Part shown: positions 8,498-17,589 of the stretch, in pieces
Position numbering within the stretch: the first letter of the stretch is position 1
Layout of the letters: every line of letters begins with the position of its first letter
Program-made: the position numbers and the translations under genes
Notes under the pieces: generated by a model
Databases searched by the model: none
Seen by the model: only the letters and a program-made list of their open reading frames with translations
What the model was told of the DNA's origin: nothing
Assembly: GCF_009688945.1 (NCBI RefSeq)
Contig: NZ_AP021874.1
Coordinates: 5,146,001 to 5,210,000, forward strand
Origin: Desulfosarcina alkanivorans
GTDB taxonomy: Bacteria > Desulfobacterota > Desulfobacteria > Desulfobacterales > Desulfosarcinaceae
DNA: 64,000 nucleotides
Reading direction: 5' to 3'

Positions 8498-9257
8498 CCC
8501 GATGATAATTATGAAGAGTATCCTCTTCACACGTAAGAAAAAAATCATAATCATAGCGATAGTATTATTGTCTATTCTTTTATTAAGAAAGCGACATACG
8601 ATAATGAGGAGTTCCTTGTAATTATAGCCGAAGGATTTGACGATCCGTCATTTGGATATTTTTTTGTTCTTGAGAGGATCTACAAGATAGCCGAAACGAA
8701 AAAATTGAAGATACCTTTGCCGAAAAGATTCTTAAAAACGAAAATTCACATTTACATGGGCAATATTTGAGAATTTGCGGTGTAATCGGCAAATCAGATT
8801 CGACCGATTTTTTGATTAAGATATTCAATCAGAATTATAAAGATAGGACGCAATGGAGAAATAAAAACACATGGGGAATTCTATATGAAGCTATAGATTC
8901 AATGGGCATGACCGGTAATCCCGCATACGTACCTTATTTAGAAGAAGTGCTTAATGAAAAGGGCTCATATCATCCGTTAATATCGCAATTCCAAGTGGCT
9001 CGCTCTCTATATCTAATAACGGGGGAAAGGTACAAGATCGAAAGCAATGATGGGGGCAAGAAACCTGTGCACATCTCAAGTGATGTTCAAGCGGCACGAA
9101 TTGCAATAAAGATATCAAAACACAAGAGAAGAGATTTAGAAAACATGCTTGTTATTGACAACATTTTAAGGGCTCCAAATTTCAAAAACAAGGTCTAACA
9201 TTTCGCTGGAGATTCGACGGGAAAACGCTGGCGCGTTTCCCGCGTCTCAGCTCCGCG
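8492..9257 (+). mobile_element. Integron gene cassette 1
   Basis: The cassette runs from the base after the crossover G in attI to the crossover G of its attC. Its first bases, TTAGAC, complement the R'' box GTCTAAC of its own attC. This match is expected if the cassette once circularised and was inserted by an integron integrase. It carries a single damaged gene. Confidence 0.75.
8511..9198 (+). pseudogene. Cassette-encoded membrane-anchored protein, two frameshifts
   Basis: From the ATG at 8511 a basic N-terminus and one membrane helix (KKKIIIIAIVLLSILLL) are read, then the frame stops at 8621. The next frame continues with DNEEFLVIIAEGFDD, FFVLERIYKIAE, and shifts again in the A6 tract near 8700. 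The last frame carries EDTFAEKILKNENS followed by RICGVIGKSDSTDFLIKIF and continues to 9198. The joined product would be about 228 residues, with a C-terminal part resembling HEAT-type helical pairs (YVPYLEEVL). An intact C-terminal ORF begins at 8767, but its start has no ribosome site. Function unknown. Both shifts fall in or near short homopolymers, so sequencing error is an alternative. Confidence 0.65.
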
Positions 9258-9263
9258 TTAAAC
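9193..9263 (+). other. attC: attC recombination site of cassette 1
   Basis: A 71-bp site bounded by R'' GTCTAAC (9193-9199) and R' GTTAAAC (9257-9263). Between them lie GGAG and CTCC and the arms CGGGAAAACGC and GCGTTTCCCG, making the imperfect palindrome that lets the single-stranded bottom strand fold. It overlaps the stop codon of the cassette gene, as is usual. Confidence 0.85.
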
Positions 9264-9273
9264 ATCATCAAAT

Positions 9274-9465
9274 ATGAGAATTTCTAAAATCATTACACCA
9301 AAACTTGTATCTATTCTTGCCCTGATATTTATTTCTGTCGAAGCAGTCCCAGATATCTGGGACAAGCCAAATTTCATTCTTATTTTCAAAACACTTCTCT
9401 GGGTTATTGCCTCTGTCTTTGTTTGGTTGAATAAAGATTCGGCTCTAATCCAAAATCCCCCGTAA
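9274..9465 (+). CDS. Small two-helix membrane protein in a second cassette position
   Basis: 63 residues beginning 11 nt after the attC crossover, the normal place for a cassette gene. Two hydrophobic segments (KLVSILALIFISVEAV and FILIFKTLLWVIASVFVWL) suggest an inner-membrane hairpin. I do not recognise a family. Its stop is followed by GTAACAATGCGTTAAAA, which resembles the left end of an attC, but the rest of that site is missing and the converging toxin gene overlaps the last 21 bp. The cassette therefore looks truncated by the next module. Confidence 0.55.
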   Translation: MRISKIITPKLVSILALIFISVEAVPDIWDKPNFILIFKTLLWVIASVFVWLNKDSALIQNPP

Positions 9466-10302
9466 CAATGCGTTAAAATATTCAACGACACGGTCATAGG
9501 ACTCTCTTCGCATTGAATCCTGGCTCAACACATTCATCGCAATTTTGTGTCCTTGCTCTGAGGCGGCTTCCCGTTTTAGTATGTTGATAAGCTTTGTTTT
9601 AGTTGCCGGACTGGCCATTTTCACAATGTCTCTTCCAAGAAAACGCGCAGAAGCCAGATCATAGTCGGATGCTTCCTTTTGCAGGATGTCATCCTGCTCT
9701 TCAAAGAAACGTTCCATATTTCCGGCTTCAATGTAATTTCGAATTATGAAATATAGGTCGGCCGCGTCCTTGCCGCGCCTTTCTACGTTGTCATCCCAGG
9801 ATACGATTTTCAGAATGACCAGTCCCGCCAAGCTTGCAACCTTGACCACACAGTCTGGATTTTCGCGAATCAGAACCGAAATTGCGTGTTGGTAACAATC
9901 CTGGAATCCGACCACGCTCATTTCAAAATCATACTCAGGTGGCCATGATATCGACCCATCATCTGAAGAGATTTTTCCAAAGGGAACGATATCGACGGGG
10001 AAGCTTTCTTTGTAAAGCAGGCGATGCGTCTCTTTAGAAGCCGTAAACAAATTGCTGTTTAACAGCTCATCCTTAAGGGCCTGAAACCGGTTCCAGTCCG
10101 ACACTGATACACCGATATCAAGATCTATCGTTGCCCGAGTCGAAGGAAGGTCATGGGCATGCTGCAGTAGGATATCCCGTGCTGTGGCACCGACGACAAA
10201 AAAAGGAATTTCCAGATTGTTCGCTATCTCATTGAGGGCAGATAAAAAATTGATGATGTTGCTGTCGAGCTTTCCAATCAAGCTATGCGAGATAGTTGTC
10301 AT
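9445..10302 (-). CDS. AbiEii-like nucleotidyltransferase toxin
   Basis: 285 residues. GATARD near residue 40 and IDLDIGV near 65 form the nucleotidyltransferase core (Gly-Ala motif and metal-binding Asp pair); VDIVPFG gives the third acidic position. This is the AbiEii/DUF1814-like family, the toxin of type IV toxin-antitoxin systems that modifies tRNA ends or other targets. The ATG at 10302 overlaps the antitoxin gene by 20 bp, so translation is coupled; an alternative ATG at 10335 would overlap 53 bp. It converges on the cassette 2 ORF. Confidence 0.82.
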   Translation of the reverse strand: MTTISHSLIGKLDSNIINFLSALNEIANNLEIPFFVVGATARDILLQHAHDLPSTRATIDLDIGVSVSDWNRFQALKDELLNSNLFTASKETHRLLYKESFPVDIVPFGKISSDDGSISWPPEYDFEMSVVGFQDCYQHAISVLIRENPDCVVKVASLAGLVILKIVSWDDNVERRGKDAADLYFIIRNYIEAGNMERFFEEQDDILQKEASDYDLASARFLGRDIVKMASPATKTKLINILKREAASEQGHKIAMNVLSQDSMRRESYDRVVEYFNALLRGILD

Positions 10303-11293
10303 AAATAATCCCAGCTGTTTCAATATTTCGATCATCGCCGGTTGCCATCAAATCGGCATAAACCAGAAGCGGCGGCACAATTCCTTTGTCCGTGAGAACA
10401 TGGGCAAATTTCCAGAATGGCTCTAAGAATTCGATTTTTCCCGCATCGGTTTTACGAAGCTTATTTTGGATAATCAATTTTCCGGGTAGTTTTCTTCCGT
10501 AAATGATGATCTTTTCGGGCTTTAGGTGCTGGGTGAGGTTTGCCGCAGCCACTTCACCACCCCAGCAAATTCCGTAGTCCATTGGGTCGATGGTTTTCCA
10601 CCATTCGGGATTGTCCGCATTAAACCGACCGATGATGAGCTTGGGTCGCAATTGATCAGGATAAGCCTCGACCCATCTTTTTTGCAGGTCTTCCAGTTTG
10701 AGGAGCTTTCTCTCCCGTTTATCCATTTCAATTAGAAACCCCATCTCCTTGAGGTCTCGAAATATCCATTCAACCGTTCCCAATGCCACATCGGTCATCT
10801 CAGCGATCTTGCGGTAGGGAAGGTTGGCAATGTCCGGCGCATTCAACAGTGTGAATATGACCTTTAATCCGGCAGGCTTGAATAAACGTCTTGTTGTGGG
10901 AGCCCTTTTTCTTTTATCAGGGAGAGGATTCCCTTTGATAAATACAAATAGCGGCGGCTTGTTGATGTACGCATTGCCTGCCGTATCCATGAAGAACATG
11001 CCTGCCCTCTTCATCAGATCCGCCAAAGGGGGTGTTACATAAGTGGTAACCAGAAGGTGGTCTTTCTGTGGGAGAAGGGGTTGTACCTTTTCTAAAAGGA
11101 CAGCGGCCCGAGTCAAATTTTTCTTAACCTGCACGGCAAGTTCAATTGGCGCAGCCTCATGATTTATCTGTATCCAACCATCAGGACATTGATTTTTTTC
11201 TCTTCCTGGGTTCCGGAAAATTGCTTTTATTCCTGTCTGCTGGTAGAAGAATTCCGTCGCGTTATCAATCAGTTTCTGGATTTCCGGTTCCAT
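10283..11293 (-). CDS. AbiEi-like type IV antitoxin / transcriptional repressor
   Basis: 336 residues, encoded just upstream of the toxin. Residues about 150-205 form a winged helix (LPYRKIAEMTDVALGTVEWIF). The C-terminal part (KLIIGRFNADNPEWW, CWGGEVAAANLTQHL) is the dimer-forming antitoxin domain of the family. Known AbiEi proteins neutralise the toxin and repress their own promoter by binding inverted repeats, and two near-identical palindromes lie upstream here. The ATG at 11293 is preferred. The alternative ATG at 11305 lies within an operator-like repeat and lacks a ribosome site. Confidence 0.8.
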   Translation of the reverse strand: MEPEIQKLIDNATEFFYQQTGIKAIFRNPGREKNQCPDGWIQINHEAAPIELAVQVKKNLTRAAVLLEKVQPLLPQKDHLLVTTYVTPPLADLMKRAGMFFMDTAGNAYINKPPLFVFIKGNPLPDKRKRAPTTRRLFKPAGLKVIFTLLNAPDIANLPYRKIAEMTDVALGTVEWIFRDLKEMGFLIEMDKRERKLLKLEDLQKRWVEAYPDQLRPKLIIGRFNADNPEWWKTIDPMDYGICWGGEVAAANLTQHLKPEKIIIYGRKLPGKLIIQNKLRKTDAGKIEFLEPFWKFAHVLTDKGIVPPLLVYADLMATGDDRNIETAGIIYDNYLA

Positions 11294-11301
11294 TCTTAAT
11301 T

Positions 11302-11420
11302 CCATTTGTTCAAATATATTGAATGTTCATATTTTATGAACATATTATAAAATTGAACAAATGGCAATATGCTTTGGACCTTTTTGTACAAAAAACTTAA
11401 ATGTTCATAATTTATGAACA
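11302..11420 (-). promoter_or_regulatory. Nested palindromic operators of the AbiE-like operon
   Basis: Two palindromes, TGTTCATATTTTATGAACA (11324-11342) and TGTTCATAATTTATGAACA (11402-11420), lie 78 bp apart. The first is also enclosed by perfect 12-bp inverted arms, CCATTTGTTCAA (11302-11313) and TTGAACAAATGG (11353-11364), which share the TGTTCA core. A -10 TATAAT on the minus strand lies at 11349-11344, inside the nest. The arrangement suits cooperative autorepression by the antitoxin. Confidence 0.72.
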
Positions 11421-12347
11421 AAAATAATTATTGTACACTGCGGATTGTTTTTCGGCAGAATCAATAGGGAAAAAGCGGGGGTGGCAGAGTAAAATAGGTG
11501 GTCCGTGAGTGAGGTCGAAATCGGATCACCAGAAAAAAACTGTGCTATCCAAAAAAATCTAAAGTTATGGATCGAAGTGCCGGTAATAAAAGTCCCGGAG
11601 CTGATTCCGGGCTTGATGTAGTTAAAAACGCCCTTTCGGGGGATTCATATTTTCTTACTATGCAACGCCTATAGGTCTTCCCTGAACTTCAGGGATAACG
11701 GACACGCAAAAGCATCTTTGCGGAGCCCGAGAACCATCAGACAGATGCGGTTTGTTGGCGGATCTAAATTCCCTTGATCCGGTCCAACGCCTGATGTGAT
11801 GCTGCTGGCTTTGGCCTGGGAGATCGTGTCTGTCTCGGAATGGGGATTTAAGAATTGCGGGAGTCGTGTTGTGGGCTTAAGTGCGCACCTATCTTGACGA
11901 CGACCGCAACCAAGAAACCTCGTCATTGATATTTCAACGGCGGGGAACATGTACCGGATTGGTGCGCCATCTGGCAACGAAGCATACGGCAGAACCTGGG
12001 CAAGGTCTGCTTTTTTTTGTCCCGATGGTAGCTCAACCGGCATGTCAGATTGTAAGACAGGCGAACTGCGTGCAGCCTTCTTGATGCTGCAATATCCAGT
12101 TTAGCCGGTGTCGGCCTGGCACCCCCTGTCAGGCAGGGCATCTACAGCTTGTCCGAATGCATCGCCAACCAACCGATGCGTTTTGCGGATGCTTTAAGAG
12201 GCGGTATTCTCCGCCGTTCCAGTTAATCCATTCAAAAATAAAAAAAATGGCCGCGGTAGCAGCGCATGTGTCGTTGCGTAATCCGGGCAGCCCCGGTAGA
12301 CGGGTCTAAACTCGACCGGCGGTGCCTTATGGCACTGCTGCGGCCGT
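11421..12347. other. Eroded accessory DNA, no credible gene
   Basis: About 930 bp between the toxin-antitoxin promoter and an ORF fragment. ORFs up to 124 codons exist on the minus strand but have no starts with ribosome sites and no family I recognise. Short complementary stretches such as AGTCCCGGAGCTGATTCC near 11590 occur. I read this as decayed insert DNA. Confidence 0.5.
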
Positions 12348-12608
12348 ATGGCCCGGTGCGGTATCCGGCAGGAACACTACGACGGGTTCATGGCCCACAT
12401 CACCAAAGGGCGGAGTCCGTCAACGGTGAAGGATTGGAAATGTGCGCTCGCCGAGTTGGTGCAGCGGGCTCACCTCAACATAACGGTCCAGACCTCACCT
12501 GCCAATCAGCAGGCCAAACGGATCCAAAGGACCTACCGGCGCCTGGCCGGTCACTTTGACGCGGAGACCGCTAAAAGAATCGTGTCGCTATTGGAGGGAC
12601 TCATATGA
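12348..12608 (+). pseudogene. ORF remnant, unknown
   Basis: An 86-codon frame (HITKGRSPSTVKDWKCALAE, then AKRIQRTYRRLAGHFDAET and a stop) reads like part of a helical, basic cytoplasmic protein rather than random sequence. It lacks a ribosome site and is followed by ATGATG in another frame that soon breaks up. It could be a fragment of a mobile-element protein, but no motif confirms that. Confidence 0.3.
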
Positions 12609-12927
12609 TGGCAAATCGGAATGATCGCAACTTCGGCAACGGTAAGACCCTGAACGCCTTTACGACCCGGAAGGGCTCGCTAATTCCTTCGGGAAGCACT
12701 ACAAGGCGTTCAAATCATGGGCTTACGATCAAGTAGAGACTTTCCGGAACGTTCGCGTGTACCGACATAGTACAGACTGGCGCTGCGGCTGGTTCTAAGT
12801 GGTAATCGTCAAGCCAGTTTCCGGGTCCAGGGGATTGAATTTGCTTGGCAATATGAACTGGGGGTGTCAGAAATAGATTTGATTTGATTCAAATTAGGCT
12901 GAACAACCCGAACAACATCCGAACAAC
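12609..12927. other. Spacer before the ssrA terminator
   Basis: No intact gene. A broken reading frame with DPEGLANSFGKHYKAFKSWA is visible near 12665-12725, suggesting another remnant. The tail contains repeated GAACAAC words (12901-12927). Confidence 0.45.
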
Positions 12928-12959
12928 AAAAAAAGGATGTCAAAGTTAATTAACATCTT
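12928..12959 (-). terminator. Intrinsic terminator of ssrA
   Basis: On the minus strand AAGATGT pairs with ACATCCTT around a loop and is followed by a run of seven T residues. It lies about 20 nt downstream of the tmRNA 3' end. Confidence 0.75.
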
Positions 12960-12977
12960 GGTTTTATTTTTAAATAA

Positions 12978-13330
12978 TGGTGGAGGCGGCGGGAGTCGAA
13001 CCCGCGTCCGAAAATATTCCACACGGATATCTACATGCTTGTCCTGATCTCTAAGTATCGCCTCTGACAGTCTCCATCAGGCAGGGTAATGCAAAGGCTA
13101 TCCTGCTAAAGTTTCGCCGCTGCTGTAGCAGGCATTCAGCATCGGCTATCCCACTAGTCGACGCTCTATCCAGGTCCGCGGGAAAAACCCGGTAGAACGG
13201 TAGCACTAAGCTGCTACGGCGTAGTTATAATCGTCAGCGATTATATTTAGTTCCCACCAGTTTTACGAGTCGGTGAGAGCTCGGCATGCAATCAATGCTT
13301 CTTTATCCCCGTCGAAGCCGTTTCGCCCCC
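12978..13330 (-). ncRNA. ssrA: tmRNA
   Basis: The 353-nt gene starts with GGGGGCGAAACGG and TTCGACGGGGATAAAG and ends with GGGTTCGACTCC and the encoded CCA. GGGGGCG pairs with CGCCTCC to form the alanine-accepting stem. The reading frame at 13238-13206 encodes the degradation tag ADDYNYAVAA followed by UAG. It rescues stalled ribosomes together with SmpB. Its 3' end is a frequent attachment site for genomic islands, and the accessory region lies on that side. Confidence 0.97.
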
Positions 13331-13357
13331 AATTTTTTAAAGAACAATCTTAGCTGT

Positions 13358-13386
13358 ATACTAACTCTCCGGCCTATTGATGTCAA
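13358..13386 (-). promoter_or_regulatory. ssrA promoter
   Basis: TTGACA (13386-13381), a 17-bp spacer and TAGTAT (13363-13358) make a strong housekeeping promoter. Transcription would begin near 13350, about 20 nt before the mature 5' end. Confidence 0.8.
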
Positions 13387-13404
13387 GCAATGCCGCAAAT
13401 ATAA

Positions 13405-13446
13405 AACGCCCCTGAAACCCTTTTTAACAAAGGGCTCAGCGGCGTT
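13405..13446 (-). terminator. Terminator of the liv operon
   Basis: AACGCCCCTGAAACCC pairs with GGGCTCAGCGGCGTT with small mismatches, around a loop of about 11 nt. On the minus strand the stem is followed by TTTTATATTT. It begins about 50 nt past the livF stop. Confidence 0.7.
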
Positions 13447-13498
13447 TGGGGCTTGGTTGATGAAGTCGGAAAAAACACATTCCAGGCGGATTCGTCAG

Positions 13499-14221
13499 TT
13501 ATTCGCCCAGATAGGCTTTTCGTATCTCCGGGTTGTCGAGCAGTTCCTGGGCATTATCCTCCAGGGTGATGTTGCCGGTTTCCAGCACGTAGCCCCTCGA
13601 GGCGGCCTGCAGGGCCAGGTTGGCGTTCTGTTCCACCAGCAGGATGGTGGTGCCCTCTTTTTTGTTGACGTCCTTGATGATATCGAAAATCTGCTGCACG
13701 ATCAGCGGGGCCAGGCCCAGCGAGGGTTCGTCCAGCAACAGCACCTTGGGGCGGCCCATCAACGCCCGGGCGATGGCCAGCATCTGCTGCTCCCCGCCGG
13801 AAAGCGTGCCGCCATGCTGTTTGTGGCGGTCCTTGAGGATGGGGAACAGGTTGTAGACGTGCTGGCGGTCGGCTTCGATGGCCTCCGTGTCCTTGCGGAA
13901 AAAGGCGCCCAGGGTCAGGTTTTCGTCCACGGTCAGGCGCGGGAAAATGCGTCGCCCCTCCGGGACCTGGCACAGACCGGATTCAGGCAGGGCCTCGGCC
14001 GCTGTCCCGTGAATCGCCTTGCCGTCGTACCAGATTTCACCCTGGTCGATGGGGATTACGCAGCAGGTGGTCATCAGCGTGGTGGATTTCCCGGCACCGT
14101 TGGCGCCGATGATGGCCACGATTTCCCCCGGGTACACCTTGAGGGAAATCCCTTTGAGGGCCTTGATGGAGCCGTAGCTGGAGTAGACGTTTTTCAGTTC
14201 AAGAATCGGTTGGTCGGCCAT
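13499..14221 (-). CDS. livF: Branched-chain amino-acid ABC transporter, ATP-binding protein LivF
   Basis: 240 residues, standard for LivF. Walker A GANGAGKST (about 38-46), signature LSGGEQQ, Walker B LLLDEPS and the late His of the H-loop region (LLVEQN) are intact. It pairs with LivG on the cytoplasmic face of the LivH-LivM channel and powers uptake. It is the last gene of the five-gene operon, 3 bp after livM, and is followed by a terminator. Confidence 0.95.
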   Translation of the reverse strand: MADQPILELKNVYSSYGSIKALKGISLKVYPGEIVAIIGANGAGKSTTLMTTCCVIPIDQGEIWYDGKAIHGTAAEALPESGLCQVPEGRRIFPRLTVDENLTLGAFFRKDTEAIEADRQHVYNLFPILKDRHKQHGGTLSGGEQQMLAIARALMGRPKVLLLDEPSLGLAPLIVQQIFDIIKDVNKKEGTTILLVEQNANLALQAASRGYVLETGNITLEDNAQELLDNPEIRKAYLGE

Positions 14222-14224
14222 CGA

Positions 14225-15431
<1,207 letters not shown>

Positions 15432-15448
<17 letters not shown>

Positions 15449-16343
15449 CGATATTCTCGCCCATGATTCCAGTCGGTTTGAAGTACAGCACGGAGATCAG
15501 GATAATAAAGGCGAACACGTCTTTATACTGACCGGAGATGTATCCCGCACCGAAAATTTCTACCATGCCGATGATCAATCCGCCTAGCATGGCGCCGGTG
15601 ATATTGCCGATTCCGCCCAGAACGGCCGCGGCAAAGGCCTTGATGCCGGGCAGAAATCCCATGTCGTAGCGCACCGAACCGTAGTAGAGGCCCACCATTA
15701 TGCCGGCGGCGGCGGCCAGGCCTGCGCCGATGGCAAAGGTCAGGGAGATGATCCGGTTGCTGCTGATGGAGACCAGGCTGCTCATGACCTTGTCCTGGGC
15801 CGTGGCCCGCATGGCCATGCCGATCTTTGTCCTGAACACCAGGATGTTGAGTCCGATCAGCAGGAAGATGGTCATGCCCACGATCATCATCTGCAGGTAG
15901 CCGATGGTGATGTCTCCAAAATTGACACCGCCCTGGAACAGCTCACCGGGGTAGGCTTTGTCATACACCCCCTGGGTCAGCATCAGCCCATTGGACAGGA
16001 AGATGGACATGCCCAGCGCACTGAGCAGGGCGGCCAGGCGTGACTGTTTGCGCAGGGGTTTGTAGGCCACCTTTTCGACGCCCACGGCCAGAAAGGCGCA
16101 ATATCCCATGGTGAGGACGAAGGCGCCCGCCAGGCAGAGAATGGGGTGGGTGTCCATGTATCCCAGTCCGGTAAAGAAACTGAGCAGGATCACCCCCACA
16201 TAACCTCCGGTTGCAAAAAATTCACCGTGGGCGAAGTTGATCAGCTGGATGACCCCGTAGACCATGGTGTAGCCCAGCGCGATCAGGGCGTACAGTCCTC
16301 CCAGCGTAATTCCGTTAATCAATTGCTGTATGAAGTATTCCAT
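15432..16343 (-). CDS. livH: Branched-chain amino-acid ABC transporter permease LivH
   Basis: 303 residues from the ATG at 16343 (MEYFIQQLINGITLGG), the normal LivH N-terminus. An upstream extension to 16424 would read through the intercistronic hairpin and is rejected. About eight membrane helices are seen, with LGYTMVYGVIQLINFAHGE and the EAA-like loop KVMSSLVSISSNR. It forms the channel with LivM. The weak ribosome site just upstream may lower its translation relative to the binding protein. Confidence 0.94.
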
Positions 16344-16386
16344 AGAATCGCTTTTCACATTGACGTATACAGTGGACACGAAACCC

Positions 16387-16419
16387 GTGGCGGCCCGGCC
16401 ATCACGGCCGGGCCGCCAC
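16387..16419 (-). terminator. Intercistronic hairpin between livK and livH
   Basis: Perfect 14-bp arms (16387-16400 and 16406-16419) enclose the 5-nt loop ATCAC. No T run follows. It lies 15 bp after the livK stop codon. Such stems commonly stabilise the binding-protein mRNA or attenuate downstream expression, so that more binding protein than permease is made. Confidence 0.7.
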
Positions 16420-16433
16420 ATCACATCTGCGGT

Positions 16434-17570
16434 TTATTTGAGCAGTCCCTTTTCAGGATGCCAGTAGGGCTTGAACTCGCCGTTGGTCACCTTGAAGGCG
16501 ATGTAGGACGATCCGGAGTCGCCATTGGCCTTGAACTTGATGCGCTTGGCCACACCGTCGAAATCCATTTTCATGATTTCGGCCTTGATCTTGGCCGGAT
16601 CGGTGGACCCTGCGGTCTTGATGGCCTGGAGCAGAACGGTGGCCGCATCGTAGGCGTAAGTGGCGTAGGCGGCGATGGGTCCGTACTTGGGCACATAGAT
16701 TTTTTCGAAGGCCTTGTATTCCGGCGTGGTCTTGTCGGTAAAACCGTAGGTCAGGTAAACGCCTTCGGCGGCATCCTTGGCCACGTCCATGAACTTGGGC
16801 TGGAACATGGCGTCCTGGGTGACGATCTGGGAGGTCATACCCAGCCGTTTGGCCTGCAGTGCCATCAGCGCGCCGGGGGAGTATCCCTGCAGGGACATGT
16901 AGAAAACATCGGCCTTGGCCTTTTTGGCCTTGGTCAGCACGGCGGCGAAGTCCTTGTCGCCCTGGTTGACATGGTCATGGTCGACCACTTCCATCCCCAA
17001 TTCCTTGGCGGCCTTGCTGACGCCGTCGGCCAGGCCCTGGGAGTAGGTGGTCTTGTCGTCGACGATGAAAATGGTCTTGGCCTTCAGGGCTTCTTTCAGG
17101 AACTTGGCGGCAGCCGGGGCCTGGTCGTCGTCACGGCCGCACAGGCGGAACATGTAGGGCAGGCCGCGGTCGGTCACCTTTTCATTGGTGGAGGCCGGGG
17201 TCAGCATGGGAATGTCTTCCTCGTCCAGGGTCTCGGAGCCCGGGATGGTGGAAGAGGAGCAGTAGGCGCCGACGACGCCGGCGACTTCCAGGTTGATCAG
17301 CTTGTTGGCGGCGGCCACGGCCTGTTTGGGATCGCAGGCGGTATCCTGGGCGAACAGTTCGATCTTGTCATAACCGGGGATGCCGCCGGCTTCTTCGAAC
17401 ACCTGGATGGCGGTCAACACGCCGTTTTTAATGTCCGTTCCGTCTGACGCATAGGGGCCGGTCAGCGGACTCATGGAGCCGATCTTAAGGGTTTTTGCCG
17501 TTGCCGTTCCCATGATAAAGGGGACGATCATCAGGCCACATACCAGTGCGACGAACAGTTTCTTCCTCAT
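16434..17570 (-). CDS. livK: Branched-chain amino-acid-type periplasmic binding protein LivK
   Basis: 378 residues with a cleavable signal peptide (MRKKLFVALVCGLMIVPF, cleavage near ATA). The type I periplasmic binding fold opens with LKIGSMSPLTGPYASDGTD and has GVVGAYCSSSTIPGSETLDE in the ligand cleft. It captures the substrate for the LivHMGF transporter. The family also binds amides, alanine or aromatic compounds, so leucine specificity is not certain. It is the second gene of the operon, after livG. Confidence 0.92.
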   Translation of the reverse strand: MRKKLFVALVCGLMIVPFIMGTATAKTLKIGSMSPLTGPYASDGTDIKNGVLTAIQVFEEAGGIPGYDKIELFAQDTACDPKQAVAAANKLINLEVAGVVGAYCSSSTIPGSETLDEEDIPMLTPASTNEKVTDRGLPYMFRLCGRDDDQAPAAAKFLKEALKAKTIFIVDDKTTYSQGLADGVSKAAKELGMEVVDHDHVNQGDKDFAAVLTKAKKAKADVFYMSLQGYSPGALMALQAKRLGMTSQIVTQDAMFQPKFMDVAKDAAEGVYLTYGFTDKTTPEYKAFEKIYVPKYGPIAAYATYAYDAATVLLQAIKTAGSTDPAKIKAEIMKMDFDGVAKRIKFKANGDSGSSYIAFKVTNGEFKPYWHPEKGLLK

Positions 17571-17589
17571 TTGACGCTCCTCCTGCTTG

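Noticed and set aside
12978-13010. Island attachment repeat of the ssrA tail
   Set aside because: No second copy of the ssrA 3' end was found in the window, so an att pair cannot be claimed.
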